Source of the DNA: Vreelandella alkaliphila
Lineage (GTDB): Bacteria > Pseudomonadota > Gammaproteobacteria > Pseudomonadales > Halomonadaceae
Assembly (NCBI RefSeq): GCF_016107625.1
Contig: NZ_JABASV010000011.1
Location: 30,148-94,147 of the forward strand
Direction of reading: 5' to 3'
DNA length: 64,000 bases
Part shown: piece after piece, positions 1 to 9,093 of the stretch
Layout: every line of letters begins with the position of its first letter
Position numbering within the stretch: the first letter of the stretch is position 1
The notes under the pieces: generated by a model
Seen by the model: the letters and a program-made list of their open reading frames with translations, nothing else
What the model was told of the DNA's origin: nothing
Databases searched by the model: none
Program-made: the position numbers and the translations under genes

Positions 1-285
1 CGCCGCACCTTGCCAGCGTTAGTAAAAGGCCAGGTGCGCTATCACGCCGTGCATGATGAGGTGCTCTGTTTAGAGCGTACCTATCAACACTCACGTCTGC
101 TGATTGCACTGAATTTTAGCGACCAAACCGTCACTCGCGTGGCGCCTAAAAGCGCTGAATCACTGAAGGGTTCGCCTGCTTGGCTAAACGGCGAGTGGCA
201 GGAGGGGCAACTACGGCTACCACCTTACGGCGTGGCGATTGCCTGCTGCCCACAGTCCGAGGAGGATGCACCATGGGACGTTTAA
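1..285 (+). CDS. C-terminal end of a GH13-type alpha-glucosidase (5' truncated by window)
   Basis: The reading frame is open from the first base of the window to the TAA at 283-285, so only the last 94 residues of a longer protein are visible. The stretch resembles the small all-beta C-terminal domain that closes GH13 alpha-glucosidases and amylases (residues such as ALNFSDQTVT and LPPYGVAIACC). No catalytic residue lies in the visible part, so the enzyme class is inferred from this tail and from the neighbour. The gene overlaps the next one, a MalK-type ABC ATPase, by 13 bases, which suggests a shared transcript. A role in hydrolysing an imported maltose-type alpha-glucoside is likely. The family call is moderately sure and substrate specificity cannot be judged. 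Confidence 0.6.
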   Translation, partial: RRTLPALVKGQVRYHAVHDEVLCLERTYQHSRLLIALNFSDQTVTRVAPKSAESLKGSPAWLNGEWQEGQLRLPPYGVAIACCPQSEEDAPWDV

Positions 286-1388
286 CGCTTAGCGGTATTG
301 GTAAATCCTTTGACGGTGTGGAAATCTCCCGGGATATCGATCTTACGATCGAAGATGGCGAGTTTGTGATCTTCGTTGGACCCTCTGGCTGCGGAAAATC
401 CACCTTGCTGCGTATGATCGCAGGCCTGGAAGATATCACCGAAGGTGATATGCAGCTTGATGGTCAGCGGATCAATGAGACTCCACCCCAGGAGCGGGAT
501 ATCGGCATGGTGTTCCAATCCTATGCGCTTTACCCGCACATGAGTGTGGCGGAAAACATGGCCTTTGGCTTAAAGCTGGCGCGCACTGATAAAGCCGAGA
601 TTCGCCGTCGCGTTCAGCATGCCGCTGACATGTTGCACTTGACTGAACTGCTGGAACGCAAACCTAAAGATCTTTCCGGTGGCCAGCGTCAGCGGGTAGC
701 GATTGGCCGTACCTTGGTAAAAGAGCCCGCGGTTTTTTTGTTCGATGAGCCGCTTTCTAATCTGGATGCCGCGCTGCGGGTGGATATGCGGGTGCAAATT
801 GCGGCGCTGCATAAGCGCCTGAACGCCACCATGATCTACGTGACCCACGATCAAGTGGAAGCGATGACGCTGGCTGACCGTATTGTGCTGCTTTCCCGTG
901 GCCGTATCGCCCAGGTCGGCGCGCCGCTTTCGCTCTATCACTTCCCTAAAACCCTTGAAGTGGCCGAGTTCATCGGCTCGCCGCGGATTAATACCTTTCC
1001 CGTCACGGTGGTAGATCCAGGCGAGCGTCAAACAGTCGTGCGTCTGCATAGCGGTGATACGCTGACAGTGGCGGTCAATGGCAAGCACCTTCAGTCAGGG
1101 GATAGCGCAACGCTTGGGCTGCGGGCAGAAGATTTTGTCGCCGCAGAGCAGGCAGAAGCCACGCTGGATGCGACCTTAATGGTGGCGGAAAAGCTGGGTT
1201 ACGAAACGCTGGCGCACTGGCAGGTAGCAGGTATTAGCGTTCCGCTTACCCAGCATTTAGACGGTTTGACCCACTTAGAAGAGGGCCAAACAGTGCGTTT
1301 GGGGCTTGCAGGCCAGCATTGCCACCTGTTTGATCACAGTGGCAATGCCTGCCCCCGGCAGGTTGCAGTAGATGGCGTTAGCCAATAA
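273..1388 (+). CDS. malK: MalK/UgpC/MsmK-type sugar ABC transporter ATP-binding protein
   Basis: This is the cytoplasmic ATPase that would power a CUT1-type sugar importer. The 371 residues contain a Walker A motif (GPSGCGKST, about 36-44), the signature LSGGQRQRVAIGR (about 134-146), Walker B with FLFDEP (about 155-160) and a C-terminal TOBE-type regulatory domain of about 130 residues, as in MalK. The ATG at 273 was chosen because the family N-terminus (a MGRLTLSGIGKSFDG-like start) begins there and GGAGG lies just upstream at 261-265. A longer frame to 180 only adds unrelated sequence. Its likely membrane partners malF and malG and the binding protein malE are about 13.5 kb away on the other strand. 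A hairpin terminator follows. The family is certain; maltose specificity is inferred from malEFG in the same window. Confidence 0.9.
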   Translation: MGRLTLSGIGKSFDGVEISRDIDLTIEDGEFVIFVGPSGCGKSTLLRMIAGLEDITEGDMQLDGQRINETPPQERDIGMVFQSYALYPHMSVAENMAFGLKLARTDKAEIRRRVQHAADMLHLTELLERKPKDLSGGQRQRVAIGRTLVKEPAVFLFDEPLSNLDAALRVDMRVQIAALHKRLNATMIYVTHDQVEAMTLADRIVLLSRGRIAQVGAPLSLYHFPKTLEVAEFIGSPRINTFPVTVVDPGERQTVVRLHSGDTLTVAVNGKHLQSGDSATLGLRAEDFVAAEQAEATLDATLMVAEKLGYETLAHWQVAGISVPLTQHLDGLTHLEEGQTVRLGLAGQHCHLFDHSGNACPRQVAVDGVSQ

Positions 1389-1411
1389 TTAATCAGCTGA
1401 TTTACATACAT

Positions 1412-1446
1412 AAAAAGCGCCTCAAATTTTTTAGGCGCTTTTTTAT
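1412..1446 (+). terminator. Rho-independent terminator after malK
   Basis: An 11-base stem (AAAAAGCGCCT paired with AGGCGCTTTTT) with a short AT loop is followed by a run of T. It lies 23 bases after the malK stop codon, which fits the end of the glucosidase-malK transcript. Confidence 0.85.
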
Positions 1447-1547
1447 TAATTATTTTCTAAAAAGAGTGCATCCAAAACGTCTTCTCGTGTGTATCCCCTA
1501 TACAGCCACACTTTGCAGTGGTTGATACAAAACCCAAGGAGACTGAA

Positions 1548-2072
1548 ATGACTATCCAACCTCTTACGCGTGCAGCACTCGCCGCTACCTTGATTGCATC
1601 CTTCAGTCACGTTGCGCTGGCCGATATGACGCCTGCCGACGTTCAAGTGCCCGATGGCAATACCATCGCTCTAGAAACAGTGGGTGTGGGTGCGATTACC
1701 TACATGTGCGAAGCTAAAGGTGACGGTACTATGGGCTGGGTATTCAAAGGTCCCCACGCGGCGCTGAACGACAGTGATGGTGCTCAAGTTGGCAGCTACT
1801 ACGGCCCGCCTGCTACTTGGGAAGCGTTGGATGGCTCCAAAGTTACCGGCACTCAGCTGGCAACTGCCGCGAATGGTGATGGCAATATCCCGTTGCAGCT
1901 CGTTGAAGCGAATCCTGCGGCAGGTGAGGGCGCAATGACTGGCGTTAGCTATATTCAACGCCTGAATACTCAGGGTGGTGTCGCACCCGATGTGGCTTGC
2001 GATGATGGCCATGGCGGTGCCACCGCAGTCGTCACTTATCAGGCAGATTATATTTTCTGGACAGCTAACTAA
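1548..2072 (+). CDS. Secreted DUF3455-like protein of unknown function
   Basis: The protein has 174 residues. The first 24 form a Sec signal peptide: a short basic N-region, a hydrophobic core around AALAATLIASF, and an Ala-Leu-Ala site before DMTP. The mature part has the features recalled for DUF3455 proteins: VPDGNTIALE, a Y-C-E segment, GWVFKGPHA, YYGPPATWEALDGSKVTG, an IQRLNTQGG segment and two late cysteines. The ATG at 1548 was chosen because AAGGAG lies at 1536-1541, six bases upstream; an in-frame GTG at 1518 would spoil the signal peptide. Members are small periplasmic or surface proteins without a defined activity. The ECF sigma/anti-sigma pair just downstream could control it, but the sequence does not prove this. 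Confidence 0.75.
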   Translation: MTIQPLTRAALAATLIASFSHVALADMTPADVQVPDGNTIALETVGVGAITYMCEAKGDGTMGWVFKGPHAALNDSDGAQVGSYYGPPATWEALDGSKVTGTQLATAANGDGNIPLQLVEANPAAGEGAMTGVSYIQRLNTQGGVAPDVACDDGHGGATAVVTYQADYIFWTAN

Positions 2073-2144
2073 GTCCTTTTATTGCTAAGTGGTAAGTAAC
2101 ACTTTTGCTAAGCAATGTTTTGCTCAAGAAACACATCTAAGTAA

Positions 2145-2175
2145 GGCTAGAGGCTCGTCTCGCGGGTCTCTAGCC
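2145..2175 (+). other. Hairpin downstream of the DUF3455-like gene
   Basis: The perfect 8-base arms GGCTAGAG (2145-2152) and CTCTAGCC (2168-2175) enclose a 15-base loop. No T-run follows, so it is either a weak or Rho-assisted terminator or an RNA-stabilising 3' end. Confidence 0.4.
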
Positions 2176-2216
2176 GCTATGCTAGCCAAAAGAGCGGCGA
2201 TAACAGTAGTGGCGAT

Positions 2217-2293
2217 AGTATTTGTGAGTAGTATTTGTGAATAGTATTTGCGAGTAGTATTTGTGAATAGTATCGGCGACTGTATCGGCGTGT
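2217..2293 (+). repeat. Array of six 13-bp tandem repeats upstream of the sigma factor gene
   Basis: Five 13-base units of the form AGTATTTGTGAGT/AAT start at 2217, 2230, 2243, 2256 and 2269. A sixth, shortened and diverged unit starts at 2282. The first four are nearly identical; the last two carry CGGCGA in place of TTGTGA. The array ends about 17 bases before the GTG start of the ECF sigma factor, so it covers the place where a promoter and 5' leader would be expected. Because 13 is not a multiple of three, it is not coding. Confidence 0.85.
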
Positions 2294-2310
2294 CACCAGG
2301 GAGCTAGCAT

Positions 2311-2892
2311 GTGTCTGATATAGGCGTGTCTACGATAGCTAACGACTTCGATTATGCTGATGCGCTTGCCCGCTGCGCGCGTGGCGAGCAAGCAGCGCTA
2401 CACCAACTTTATCGTCAAGAGGGCGCCAGACTGCTTGGCGTTGTCATGCGCATTGTGAAAGACCGCGGTATGGCTGAGGACATTGTCCACGATGCTTGCC
2501 TGAACATCTGGCAGCGTGCCGATAGTTTCGACCCCGAACGGGGCTCTGCCCGCACCTGGATATTCAGTATTGCCCGCCACTTAGCACTAAACGCTATTCG
2601 CCAGCGCGACCGAGAAATCAGGGTGGATATCAACGACCCAGGCGAGCTAGCCGATGATGATACCTACCAACAGTCATTATCGACAACTGCGGAAGCTTTT
2701 GACTGGCAGACTGGCCAACAGATGGATGAGTGCCTGCAGCAATTGGAAACCGAGCGCCGCAACTGTGTGCTACATGCCTACGTGGATGGGTTAAGTCATG
2801 CTGAAATTTCTGCACACACCGGCGCGCCGCTAGGCACTGTTAAAGCCTGGATTAAGCGAAGTTTGCTTCGCCTGCGGGAGTGTATGTCATGA
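2311..2892 (+). CDS. ECF-type RNA polymerase sigma factor
   Basis: This 193-residue protein has the two-domain layout of extracytoplasmic-function sigma factors. A sigma-2 region with EDIVHDACLNIWQRADSFDPERGSARTWIFSIARHLALN lies at about 50-100, and a sigma-4 helix-turn-helix around GLSHAEISAHTGAPLGTVKAWIKRSLLRLRE lies near the C-terminus. The GTG at 2311 is used, with AGGGAG about seven bases upstream; the overlapping ATG at 2309 is in a frame that stops after four codons. The gene overlaps the anti-sigma gene downstream by ATGA, the usual arrangement of an ECF factor and its inhibitor. The signal it answers to and its regulon are unknown. Confidence 0.92.
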   Translation: MSDIGVSTIANDFDYADALARCARGEQAALHQLYRQEGARLLGVVMRIVKDRGMAEDIVHDACLNIWQRADSFDPERGSARTWIFSIARHLALNAIRQRDREIRVDINDPGELADDDTYQQSLSTTAEAFDWQTGQQMDECLQQLETERRNCVLHAYVDGLSHAEISAHTGAPLGTVKAWIKRSLLRLRECMS

Positions 2893-3611
2893 CACGTTCA
2901 AACGAAAACGATGACCTTTATGCGCTTGCAGGGGAGTACGTGCTAGGTTCGTTACCCATTGCTGAGCGAGAAGCCTTTGAGGCACGCTTAGCCAATGATC
3001 CAGAATTACAGACCATCGTGGCTGACTGGGAAGAGCAGTTTTTCCCCTACACCGCGATCGTTGATCCTGTTACCCCATCAGATTATTTATGGCCGCGTAT
3101 AGAGCGCAGCATGCACGCCGCATCGAAAAGATCAGCACGTGTTCCTAGGGCGGCACCAACGCCACGCCGCTTGGTGCACAGCCTACCATTTTGGCGCGCC
3201 GCTACCGGCCTTGGTTTGGCTGCCGCGGTGACCATGGGCGTGATATTGACCAATGTCTCTACTGCACCAACAACGCCGGAATATATGGTGGTGCTGTTAG
3301 CGCCGCAAACTCAATCAGCCGGGTGGGTCGTACAGGCCGCCAACCGCCAGGAAATTCAACTGATCCCGTTGGGCACTTTTGAAGTGCCCGAAGGAAAAGC
3401 ACTGGAGTTCTGGACCAAAGCAGATGATTGGCAAGCGCCGGTTTCACTTGGCCTAGTAGAACCAGGGCAACCGTTGCGCCTGCGTTTAGACCAGTTACCG
3501 CCGCTTGAGGATAATCAGCTCTTTGAGCTCACTCTAGAAGATGACACCGGTTCGCCCACCGGTTTACCAACTGGCCCGATAGAGTTTATTGGCCGCGCGG
3601 TGGAGATTTAA
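2889..3611 (+). CDS. RskA-like membrane-bound anti-sigma factor
   Basis: The 240-residue product starts with a short cytosolic domain (LYALAGEYVLGSLPIAEREAFE) typical of anti-sigma-K type proteins. One transmembrane helix follows at about 105-125 (ATGLGLAAAVTMGVILTNV), then a periplasmic RskA-like C-terminal domain of about 115 residues (WVVQAANRQEIQLIPLG, EGKALEFWTKAD). There are no clustered Cys/His residues of the zinc anti-sigma type. The ATG at 2889 overlaps the sigma stop as ATGA; a GTG at 2880 is possible but needless. It should hold the upstream sigma factor at the membrane until a signal releases it, probably by proteolysis as known for RskA (family knowledge). Confidence 0.85.
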   Translation: MTRSNENDDLYALAGEYVLGSLPIAEREAFEARLANDPELQTIVADWEEQFFPYTAIVDPVTPSDYLWPRIERSMHAASKRSARVPRAAPTPRRLVHSLPFWRAATGLGLAAAVTMGVILTNVSTAPTTPEYMVVLLAPQTQSAGWVVQAANRQEIQLIPLGTFEVPEGKALEFWTKADDWQAPVSLGLVEPGQPLRLRLDQLPPLEDNQLFELTLEDDTGSPTGLPTGPIEFIGRAVEI

Positions 3612-3673
3612 CGCATAGTGTTGTTAACGATGCTAAGGAGCCTCTGATTAACGTGAGGCGAGTTCCGGGTGGC

Positions 3674-5047
3674 TTAAAAGAACGTTAAACCCACTTGGAA
3701 TAGCCGCTCCACGTCACGAATGCGCCGCTTATCAATCACGAACAGAATGACGTGGTCGCCGCTCTCTACCATCACATCCCCATGGCCAATGATGACCTCT
3801 TTGCCTCGCACAATGGCACCAATGGTGGTGCCTTCAGGAAGATTGATCTCAGCAATGGTACGGCCTACCACCTTGGACGACTGCTTGTCACCGTGGGCGA
3901 TCGCCTCGATAGCTTCCGCAGCGCCACGGCGCAGCGAGTGCACGTTGACAATATCGCCCCGGCGGACGTGGGTAAGCAGGCTACCGATGGTCGCTTGCTG
4001 GGGTGAAATGGCGATATCTATTTCGCCCCCCTGAACCAAGTCCACGTAGGCAGCGTTGTTAATCAGCGTCAGTACTTTCTTGGCGCCCAAGCGTTTGGCC
4101 AGCAGCGACGACATAATATTGACCTCGTCGTCGTTGGTCAGGGCACAAAAGATATCGCAGTCTTCGATGTTCTCTTCTTCCAGCAGCCGCTTGCTGGTGG
4201 CGCTGCCGTGTAGCACCACCGTTCGGTCAAGCCGCTCGGAAAGCGCAGTACAGCGCTCTAAACTGTGCTCGATAATCTTGACCTGATGGCTGTGCTCCAG
4301 GTGTTCGGCCAAGCGTTCACCGATATTGCCCCCACCAGCAATCACCACCCGTCGAAAATCCCGTTCAACGCGGCGTAGTTCGCTCATTACCGCGCGAATA
4401 TCGCGCCGTGCGGCCAGGAAAAACACCTCGTCGTCGGCTTCAATCACCGTATCGCCACGGGGAATAATTGGTCGGTTGCGGCGGTAAATTGCCGCCACGC
4501 GTGTTTCCACATTGGGCATGTGCTTGGCTAAAAAGGCTAAATCCTGTCCCACCAACGGGCCACCGTAGAACGCCTTGACCGCCACCAGCTGCACTAAACC
4601 ACCGGCAAACTCCAATACCTGCAACGCACCGGGGTGCTCAATCAGGCGGCGAACATGATCCGTGACCACTTGTTCAGGGCTGATCAGTACATCAATAGGA
4701 ATCGCTTCGTGGGCAAACAACCCCTTACGGGTGAGGTAGGCGGTTGAGCGTACACGGGCAATTTTGGTAGGCGTGCGAAACAGCGTATGGGCGACTTGGC
4801 AGGCGATCATGTTGATTTCATCGGTGTTGGTCACCGCAATCAACATATCGGCGTCTTCACAGCCCGCCTGACGCAGCACGATGGGATACGAAGCCGAGCC
4901 CGTCACGGTGCGAATATCCAGTTTGGTGTGCAGTTCGCGCAGTTTTGCGCCGTCGGTATCGACAACGGTGATGTCATTCTCTTCGCGGGCAAGGTGCTCC
5001 GCCAGGGTGGCACCAACTTGGCCGGCACCCAAAATAATAATCTTCAT
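3674..5047 (-). CDS. trkA: Trk potassium uptake regulatory NAD-binding protein TrkA
   Basis: The 457-residue peripheral membrane protein is built of two tandem RCK modules. The first begins with a Rossmann motif [14 protein letters not shown] at residues 7-20; the second has [16 protein letters not shown] near 239. Each is followed by a TrkA-C domain. TrkA binds NAD(H) or ATP and gates the TrkH/TrkI potassium channel subunits. The gene lies head to head with kdpFABC across about 207 bases, and a trkH-type gene lies about 8 kb away beyond kdpE. In many gammaproteobacteria trkA follows rsmB instead, so the position beside kdp is uncommon. The full length matches the family. Confidence 0.95.
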   Translation of the reverse strand: MKIIILGAGQVGATLAEHLAREENDITVVDTDGAKLRELHTKLDIRTVTGSASYPIVLRQAGCEDADMLIAVTNTDEINMIACQVAHTLFRTPTKIARVRSTAYLTRKGLFAHEAIPIDVLISPEQVVTDHVRRLIEHPGALQVLEFAGGLVQLVAVKAFYGGPLVGQDLAFLAKHMPNVETRVAAIYRRNRPIIPRGDTVIEADDEVFFLAARRDIRAVMSELRRVERDFRRVVIAGGGNIGERLAEHLEHSHQVKIIEHSLERCTALSERLDRTVVLHGSATSKRLLEEENIEDCDIFCALTNDDEVNIMSSLLAKRLGAKKVLTLINNAAYVDLVQGGEIDIAISPQQATIGSLLTHVRRGDIVNVHSLRRGAAEAIEAIAHGDKQSSKVVGRTIAEINLPEGTTIGAIVRGKEVIIGHGDVMVESGDHVILFVIDKRRIRDVERLFQVGLTFF

Positions 5048-5154
5048 CGGTGGTTAGATCACTCTGGCGACATGTCACTGAAGATAGTCACCTATCTATA
5101 GGGAAGCTGTCGAGTGTAGCAATGGCAGGAAACCATATTAACGAGCCAAAAGTT

Positions 5155-5177
5155 CATTTTTTTACATCTTTTTGACG
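5155..5177 (+). promoter_or_regulatory. Candidate KdpE-binding T-rich box upstream of kdpF
   Basis: The stretch CATTTTTTTTACATCTTTTT, followed by GACG, lies about 80 bases before kdpF. It resembles the T-rich element with a central TTTACA that KdpE binds upstream of kdpFABC in E. coli (recalled, not computed). It sits between divergent trkA and kdpF, and kdpD/kdpE are in the same operon. Confidence 0.45.
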
Positions 5178-5254
5178 GCTAACGCCTTAAACGCCATCGA
5201 TTTTTTACGCAGGCAATCTCTAAGCTCTGGGGGCCAATCAAAGGAGGCACATCG

Positions 5255-5335
5255 ATGAATATTGCACTGTTGATAATCGCGACCGGCACAGCGGCGTACT
5301 TGTTTTATGCGCTATTTTGCCCCGAGCGTTTTTAG
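5255..5335 (+). CDS. kdpF: KdpF small membrane subunit of the potassium ATPase
   Basis: A 26-codon ORF encodes a single hydrophobic helix, MNIALLIIATGTAAYLFYAL, ending in FCPERF. The YLxYAL...PExF pattern is the hallmark of KdpF. AAGGAGG at 5241-5247 is the ribosome binding site, and the stop TAG lies nine bases before the kdpA ATG. KdpF is a lipid-like stabiliser of the KdpABC complex. At 26 residues it is easily missed by gene finders. Confidence 0.9.
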   Translation: MNIALLIIATGTAAYLFYALFCPERF

Positions 5336-5344
5336 GAGATTGCT

Positions 5345-7036
5345 ATGAACGACATGATCGCCATTTATGCCATCGTGGCATTACTTGGTGTGCCACTAGG
5401 GATATACATTGCCCGCGCGCTAAGTACTCAGCCCAGTCGAATCGACACGCTATTCAGAGTGATAGAAACGCCTATCTATCGATTAGCAGGCGTTAATAGT
5501 CAAAGCGTAATGACGTGGCAAGTATATGCGCTAGCTATTCTGAAACTGCATGTAGGCTTGATACTGCTGGCATGGCTGGTGTTTATGTGTCAGGGCTTAT
5601 TGCCCCTGAATCCTGACGGCATACCTGGTATGAAGTGGGATACAGCGCTGCATACGGCGGTATCGTTTGCCACCAACACTAACCAGCAACACTACTCGGG
5701 CCAGGCGCAGCTTTCCCACCTAAGCCAAACCTTTGCCATTGTAACGCTGCAGTTTTTAACCCCCGCTACGGGGCTCGCTGTGCTAGTCGCCATAGCGCGT
5801 ACTTTGCTAGTGGCTCGGCCTGCGGGAACGGTAAAAGGGGTTGGCAATTACTATCATGATATGACCCGCACGTTAGTGCGCGTTATGTTGCCGCTGGCAG
5901 CAGTGGTGGCGTTGTTACTGACCTCGCAAGGAGTACCTTCTAGCTACCAAGCGGCGCATCAGGTGGAGATGCTGGATTCGCAAGTGGAAGAGGTGCAGTC
6001 GATTCCCTTAGGGCCGGTTGCGTCAATGGTTGCGATCAAACAGCTAGGCACCAATGGTGGTGGCTGGTATGGACCAAACTCTAGCGTTCCGCTTGAAAAT
6101 CCAACGCCGTTGGCCAACGTGATTGAAACCGCTTCGCTGACGATCATTCCCTTCGCATTACTGATTGCCATCGCACTTATTAGTGGCCGACGCCGATTAA
6201 TGATGGGTATTGGTGCTGTGATGCTGACGTTTTCGCTGATTTCCACCTCGGTTGTGGTTTCTTCGGAACGTATGCCGAATGCTGCGCTTGTCGAGCTTTC
6301 CCAGCCCGGCGCTAATCTGGAGGGCAAAGAACTGCGTTTTGGTACCGATCTCTCCGCTTTGTGGGGCAGTTGGACGACACAAACATCGAACGGCTCCGTT
6401 AACGCCATGCACGACAGCTTCAACCCCATGGGCGGCATGATGGTGTTGATGGATATGTTTGTGAACGTCACCTTTGGCGGCATCGGTGTTGGGCTTATCG
6501 GTTTCTTTCTCTATCTGATGTTGGCGGCTTTTGTTGGTTCATTGATGGTCGGTCGAGCGCCTGAGCTGTTTGGCAAACCGCTAGAAACCCGTGAAATGCG
6601 CTGGATCTCTCTAGCGATCCTGGTACAGCCGTTAGTCATTCTTGGCCTCTCCGCGCTTACCGTAGCGATGCCGAACGCTGCTGGAACCTCAAATCCTGGT
6701 TTCCACGGCCTAACCCAAGTGCTTTACGAATTTGCCTCTGCATTTGCCAATAACGGCTCTGGTTTTGAAGGGCTTGGCGATGATACGCCGTGGTGGAACC
6801 TTGCCTGTGTTATCACCCTGATGGTCGGTCGATTCCTTCCCATGCTGGTGCCATTAGCGGTGGCCGGATGGCTGGCAGCGAAGCGCACTGCACCCGCGGG
6901 ACGCGGCACCTTGCCGATGGATAGCCCGGCATTTATGGGATTGACCGCCGGTGTCATTGTGATTGTTAACCTGCTGGGCTTCTTACCGGCGTTAGTGCTT
7001 GGCCCGATTGCTGAAGCCGTGACGCAAGGCTTCTAG
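5345..7036 (+). CDS. kdpA: Potassium-transporting ATPase, potassium-binding subunit KdpA
   Basis: This 563-residue integral membrane protein is the channel-like subunit that selects K+. It has about ten hydrophobic segments and the four pore-loop signatures of the SKT superfamily: FATNTNQQHYSG, KQLGTNGGGWYGPNSSVPLENPT, FGGIGVGLIGF and FANNGSGFEGL. The usual GTNGGGFF of E. coli reads GTNGGGWY here. AGGAG at 5334-5338 precedes the ATG. It is the first large gene of kdpFABCDE, with only nine bases between genes, and would work with KdpB in high-affinity uptake at low external potassium. Length is normal. Confidence 0.97.
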   Translation: MNDMIAIYAIVALLGVPLGIYIARALSTQPSRIDTLFRVIETPIYRLAGVNSQSVMTWQVYALAILKLHVGLILLAWLVFMCQGLLPLNPDGIPGMKWDTALHTAVSFATNTNQQHYSGQAQLSHLSQTFAIVTLQFLTPATGLAVLVAIARTLLVARPAGTVKGVGNYYHDMTRTLVRVMLPLAAVVALLLTSQGVPSSYQAAHQVEMLDSQVEEVQSIPLGPVASMVAIKQLGTNGGGWYGPNSSVPLENPTPLANVIETASLTIIPFALLIAIALISGRRRLMMGIGAVMLTFSLISTSVVVSSERMPNAALVELSQPGANLEGKELRFGTDLSALWGSWTTQTSNGSVNAMHDSFNPMGGMMVLMDMFVNVTFGGIGVGLIGFFLYLMLAAFVGSLMVGRAPELFGKPLETREMRWISLAILVQPLVILGLSALTVAMPNAAGTSNPGFHGLTQVLYEFASAFANNGSGFEGLGDDTPWWNLACVITLMVGRFLPMLVPLAVAGWLAAKRTAPAGRGTLPMDSPAFMGLTAGVIVIVNLLGFLPALVLGPIAEAVTQGF

Positions 7037-7046
7037 GAGAAACGAG

Positions 7047-9083
7047 ATGTCACATACTGAGCTTGCTAAACAGCCGCGTCGTCCGCTACCCATTGGCCAG
7101 GTCGTCGCTGGGGCTGTGAAAGGACTTGCGCCTCAACAACTTGCGCGAAACCCCGTGATGGCCGTGGTCGCCATTGGTACCGTAGTGTGCTTTGGGCTGA
7201 CGCCCATTGCTTTCGCCCAGGGAGAAAATGGCGGTTTTGCGTTGGCTATAGCGTTGTTATTGCTGGCCACCGTTCTGTTCGCCACGGGTGCCGAGTCGCT
7301 GGCAGAGTCACGTGGTAAAGCCCATGCTGGGGCGCTGCGTAAAACCAAGGGAGAGCTGAAGGCGGTTAAGCTGAACGCTGATGGTACGACGAGTAATGTA
7401 ACGGCCGACTCTCTCCGCAAAGGCGATCGTGTGAAGGTTGTCGCGGGGGAGCTGATTCCCGCCGATGGCGATATCGTTGAAGGGGCTGCCTCGATCAATG
7501 AGTCGGCTGTCACCGGTGAATCTGCGCCCGTACTGCGTGAGGCGGGCACTGATAACAGCGGTGTCAGTGCCGGGACCAAAGTGCTGTCGGATCATCTGAT
7601 TATTGAAGTTAGCGCTAACCCTGGCGAATCGTTGTTAGATCGCATGATTGCCTTGGTAGAAGGTGCCAACCGTCAGAAGACACCTTCCGAGTTGGCGCTG
7701 TCGGTACTCTTGGCAATGCTAACGCTGGTGTTTTTGATCGTGGTCGTCACCTTGGTACCCATGGCGGCTTTCGTGGGCGTTGAAACCTCCACGGTTATGC
7801 TCGTGGCATTACTGGTGTGTTTAATTCCGACCACTATTGGTGGCCTCTTGCCTGCTATCGGTATTGCGGGTATGGAGCGCGCTATGCGGGCTAACCTGGT
7901 GGCTAAATCAGGTAAAGCCGTCGAGATTGCTGGCAGCATCGACACCTTGCTGCTGGATAAAACCGGCACGATAACGCTTGGCGATCGCCGTGCGACGGAG
8001 TTTGCTCCTTGCCAACAGATTCCGCGTCAGCGAGTCCGTGACGTGGCGTTTTTAACGTCCCTGGAAGACCCTACGCCGGAAGGGCGTTCAATCGTGGAGC
8101 TAGCCACTGAGCAGGGCGTCGATGTCCAGCTTAGACAAGAAGCCGATGGTGCAACCTTTGAAGCGTTCAGTGCTGAAACACGCCTGTCAGGCGTTGATCT
8201 GACCAGCGGTAAAAAGCTGCGTAAGGGAGCACCGAACGCGATTGCGGAATGGGTAAAAGCCCAGGGCGGTGACATACCCAGCGATTACGAGCAGGTCATT
8301 GCGCGTATTTCACGGGATGGCGCAACCCCCATTGCGGTGGCAGAAGGCAGTCAGATTTTGGGCGTGGTGGCGCTGTCTGATGTGATTAAAAGCGGTATCG
8401 CGGAGAAGTTTGCTGAACTGCGTGCCATGGGTATCAAAACCGTAATGATTACGGGCGACAACCCGATTACGGCGTCGGCTATTGCCGCGACGGCGGGCGT
8501 GGACGACTACATTGCTGAAGCCACGCCAGAGCGCAAGCTAGCGTTGATTCGCGAAGAGCAGGCCAGTGGTCGCTTGGTTGCCATGGTGGGTGACGGTACT
8601 AACGATGCTCCCGCTCTTGCTCAAGCTGATCTAGGGTTGGCAATGAACTCAGGCACCCAGGCAGCCCGTGAAGCGGCCAATATGGTGGATCTGGACTCTG
8701 ATCCTGGCAAGCTGATTAGTGCGGTGGAAATTGGCAAGCAGTTGCTGGTTACCCGAGGTGCGCTGACGACGTTCTCGCTGGCGAATGATGTGGCTAAATA
8801 CTTTGTTATTTTGCCAGCGCTGTTTGCCGCCAGTTTCCCTGCGCTTGGCGTACTCGACGTTATGAATTTGCACTCTCCGACCACGGCGGTGCTAGCGGCG
8901 GTGCTATTCAACGCATTAATCATTACGGCATTGATTCCCTTTGCCCTGCGCGGTGTGTCTGTGAAGGCGGCATCGGCGACGGAGTTGTTGCGTCGAAATC
9001 TGCTGATTTATGGCCTGGGTGGGCTGCTACTGCCATTCCCCGCCATCAAGCTTCTCGACATGCTGATTGCGTTATTTATCTAG
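7047..9083 (+). CDS. kdpB: Potassium-transporting P-type ATPase catalytic subunit KdpB
   Basis: At 678 residues this is a normal-length P-type ATPase. It shows the actuator-domain motif AVTGES, the phosphorylation motif DKTGT with Asp at about residue 304, the hinge motif MVGDGTNDAPAL, and transmembrane helices at the N-terminus, around 210-270 and at the C-terminus. KdpB hydrolyses ATP in the inner membrane and is coupled to the KdpA pore. TAGGAG directly precedes the ATG and overlaps the kdpA stop. All catalytic residues expected for activity are present. Confidence 0.97.
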   Translation: MSHTELAKQPRRPLPIGQVVAGAVKGLAPQQLARNPVMAVVAIGTVVCFGLTPIAFAQGENGGFALAIALLLLATVLFATGAESLAESRGKAHAGALRKTKGELKAVKLNADGTTSNVTADSLRKGDRVKVVAGELIPADGDIVEGAASINESAVTGESAPVLREAGTDNSGVSAGTKVLSDHLIIEVSANPGESLLDRMIALVEGANRQKTPSELALSVLLAMLTLVFLIVVVTLVPMAAFVGVETSTVMLVALLVCLIPTTIGGLLPAIGIAGMERAMRANLVAKSGKAVEIAGSIDTLLLDKTGTITLGDRRATEFAPCQQIPRQRVRDVAFLTSLEDPTPEGRSIVELATEQGVDVQLRQEADGATFEAFSAETRLSGVDLTSGKKLRKGAPNAIAEWVKAQGGDIPSDYEQVIARISRDGATPIAVAEGSQILGVVALSDVIKSGIAEKFAELRAMGIKTVMITGDNPITASAIAATAGVDDYIAEATPERKLALIREEQASGRLVAMVGDGTNDAPALAQADLGLAMNSGTQAAREAANMVDLDSDPGKLISAVEIGKQLLVTRGALTTFSLANDVAKYFVILPALFAASFPALGVLDVMNLHSPTTAVLAAVLFNALIITALIPFALRGVSVKAASATELLRRNLLIYGLGGLLLPFPAIKLLDMLIALFI

Positions 9084-9093
9084 GAGAAACGTG

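Noticed and set aside
570..1088. 172-codon minus-strand ORF inside malK
   Set aside because: It is a shadow frame of the MalK-type gene with no recognisable motif.
2217..2293. Replication origin iterons
   Set aside because: No rep, dnaA or parAB gene or AT-rich unwinding region is nearby; the array sits in a sigma factor leader.
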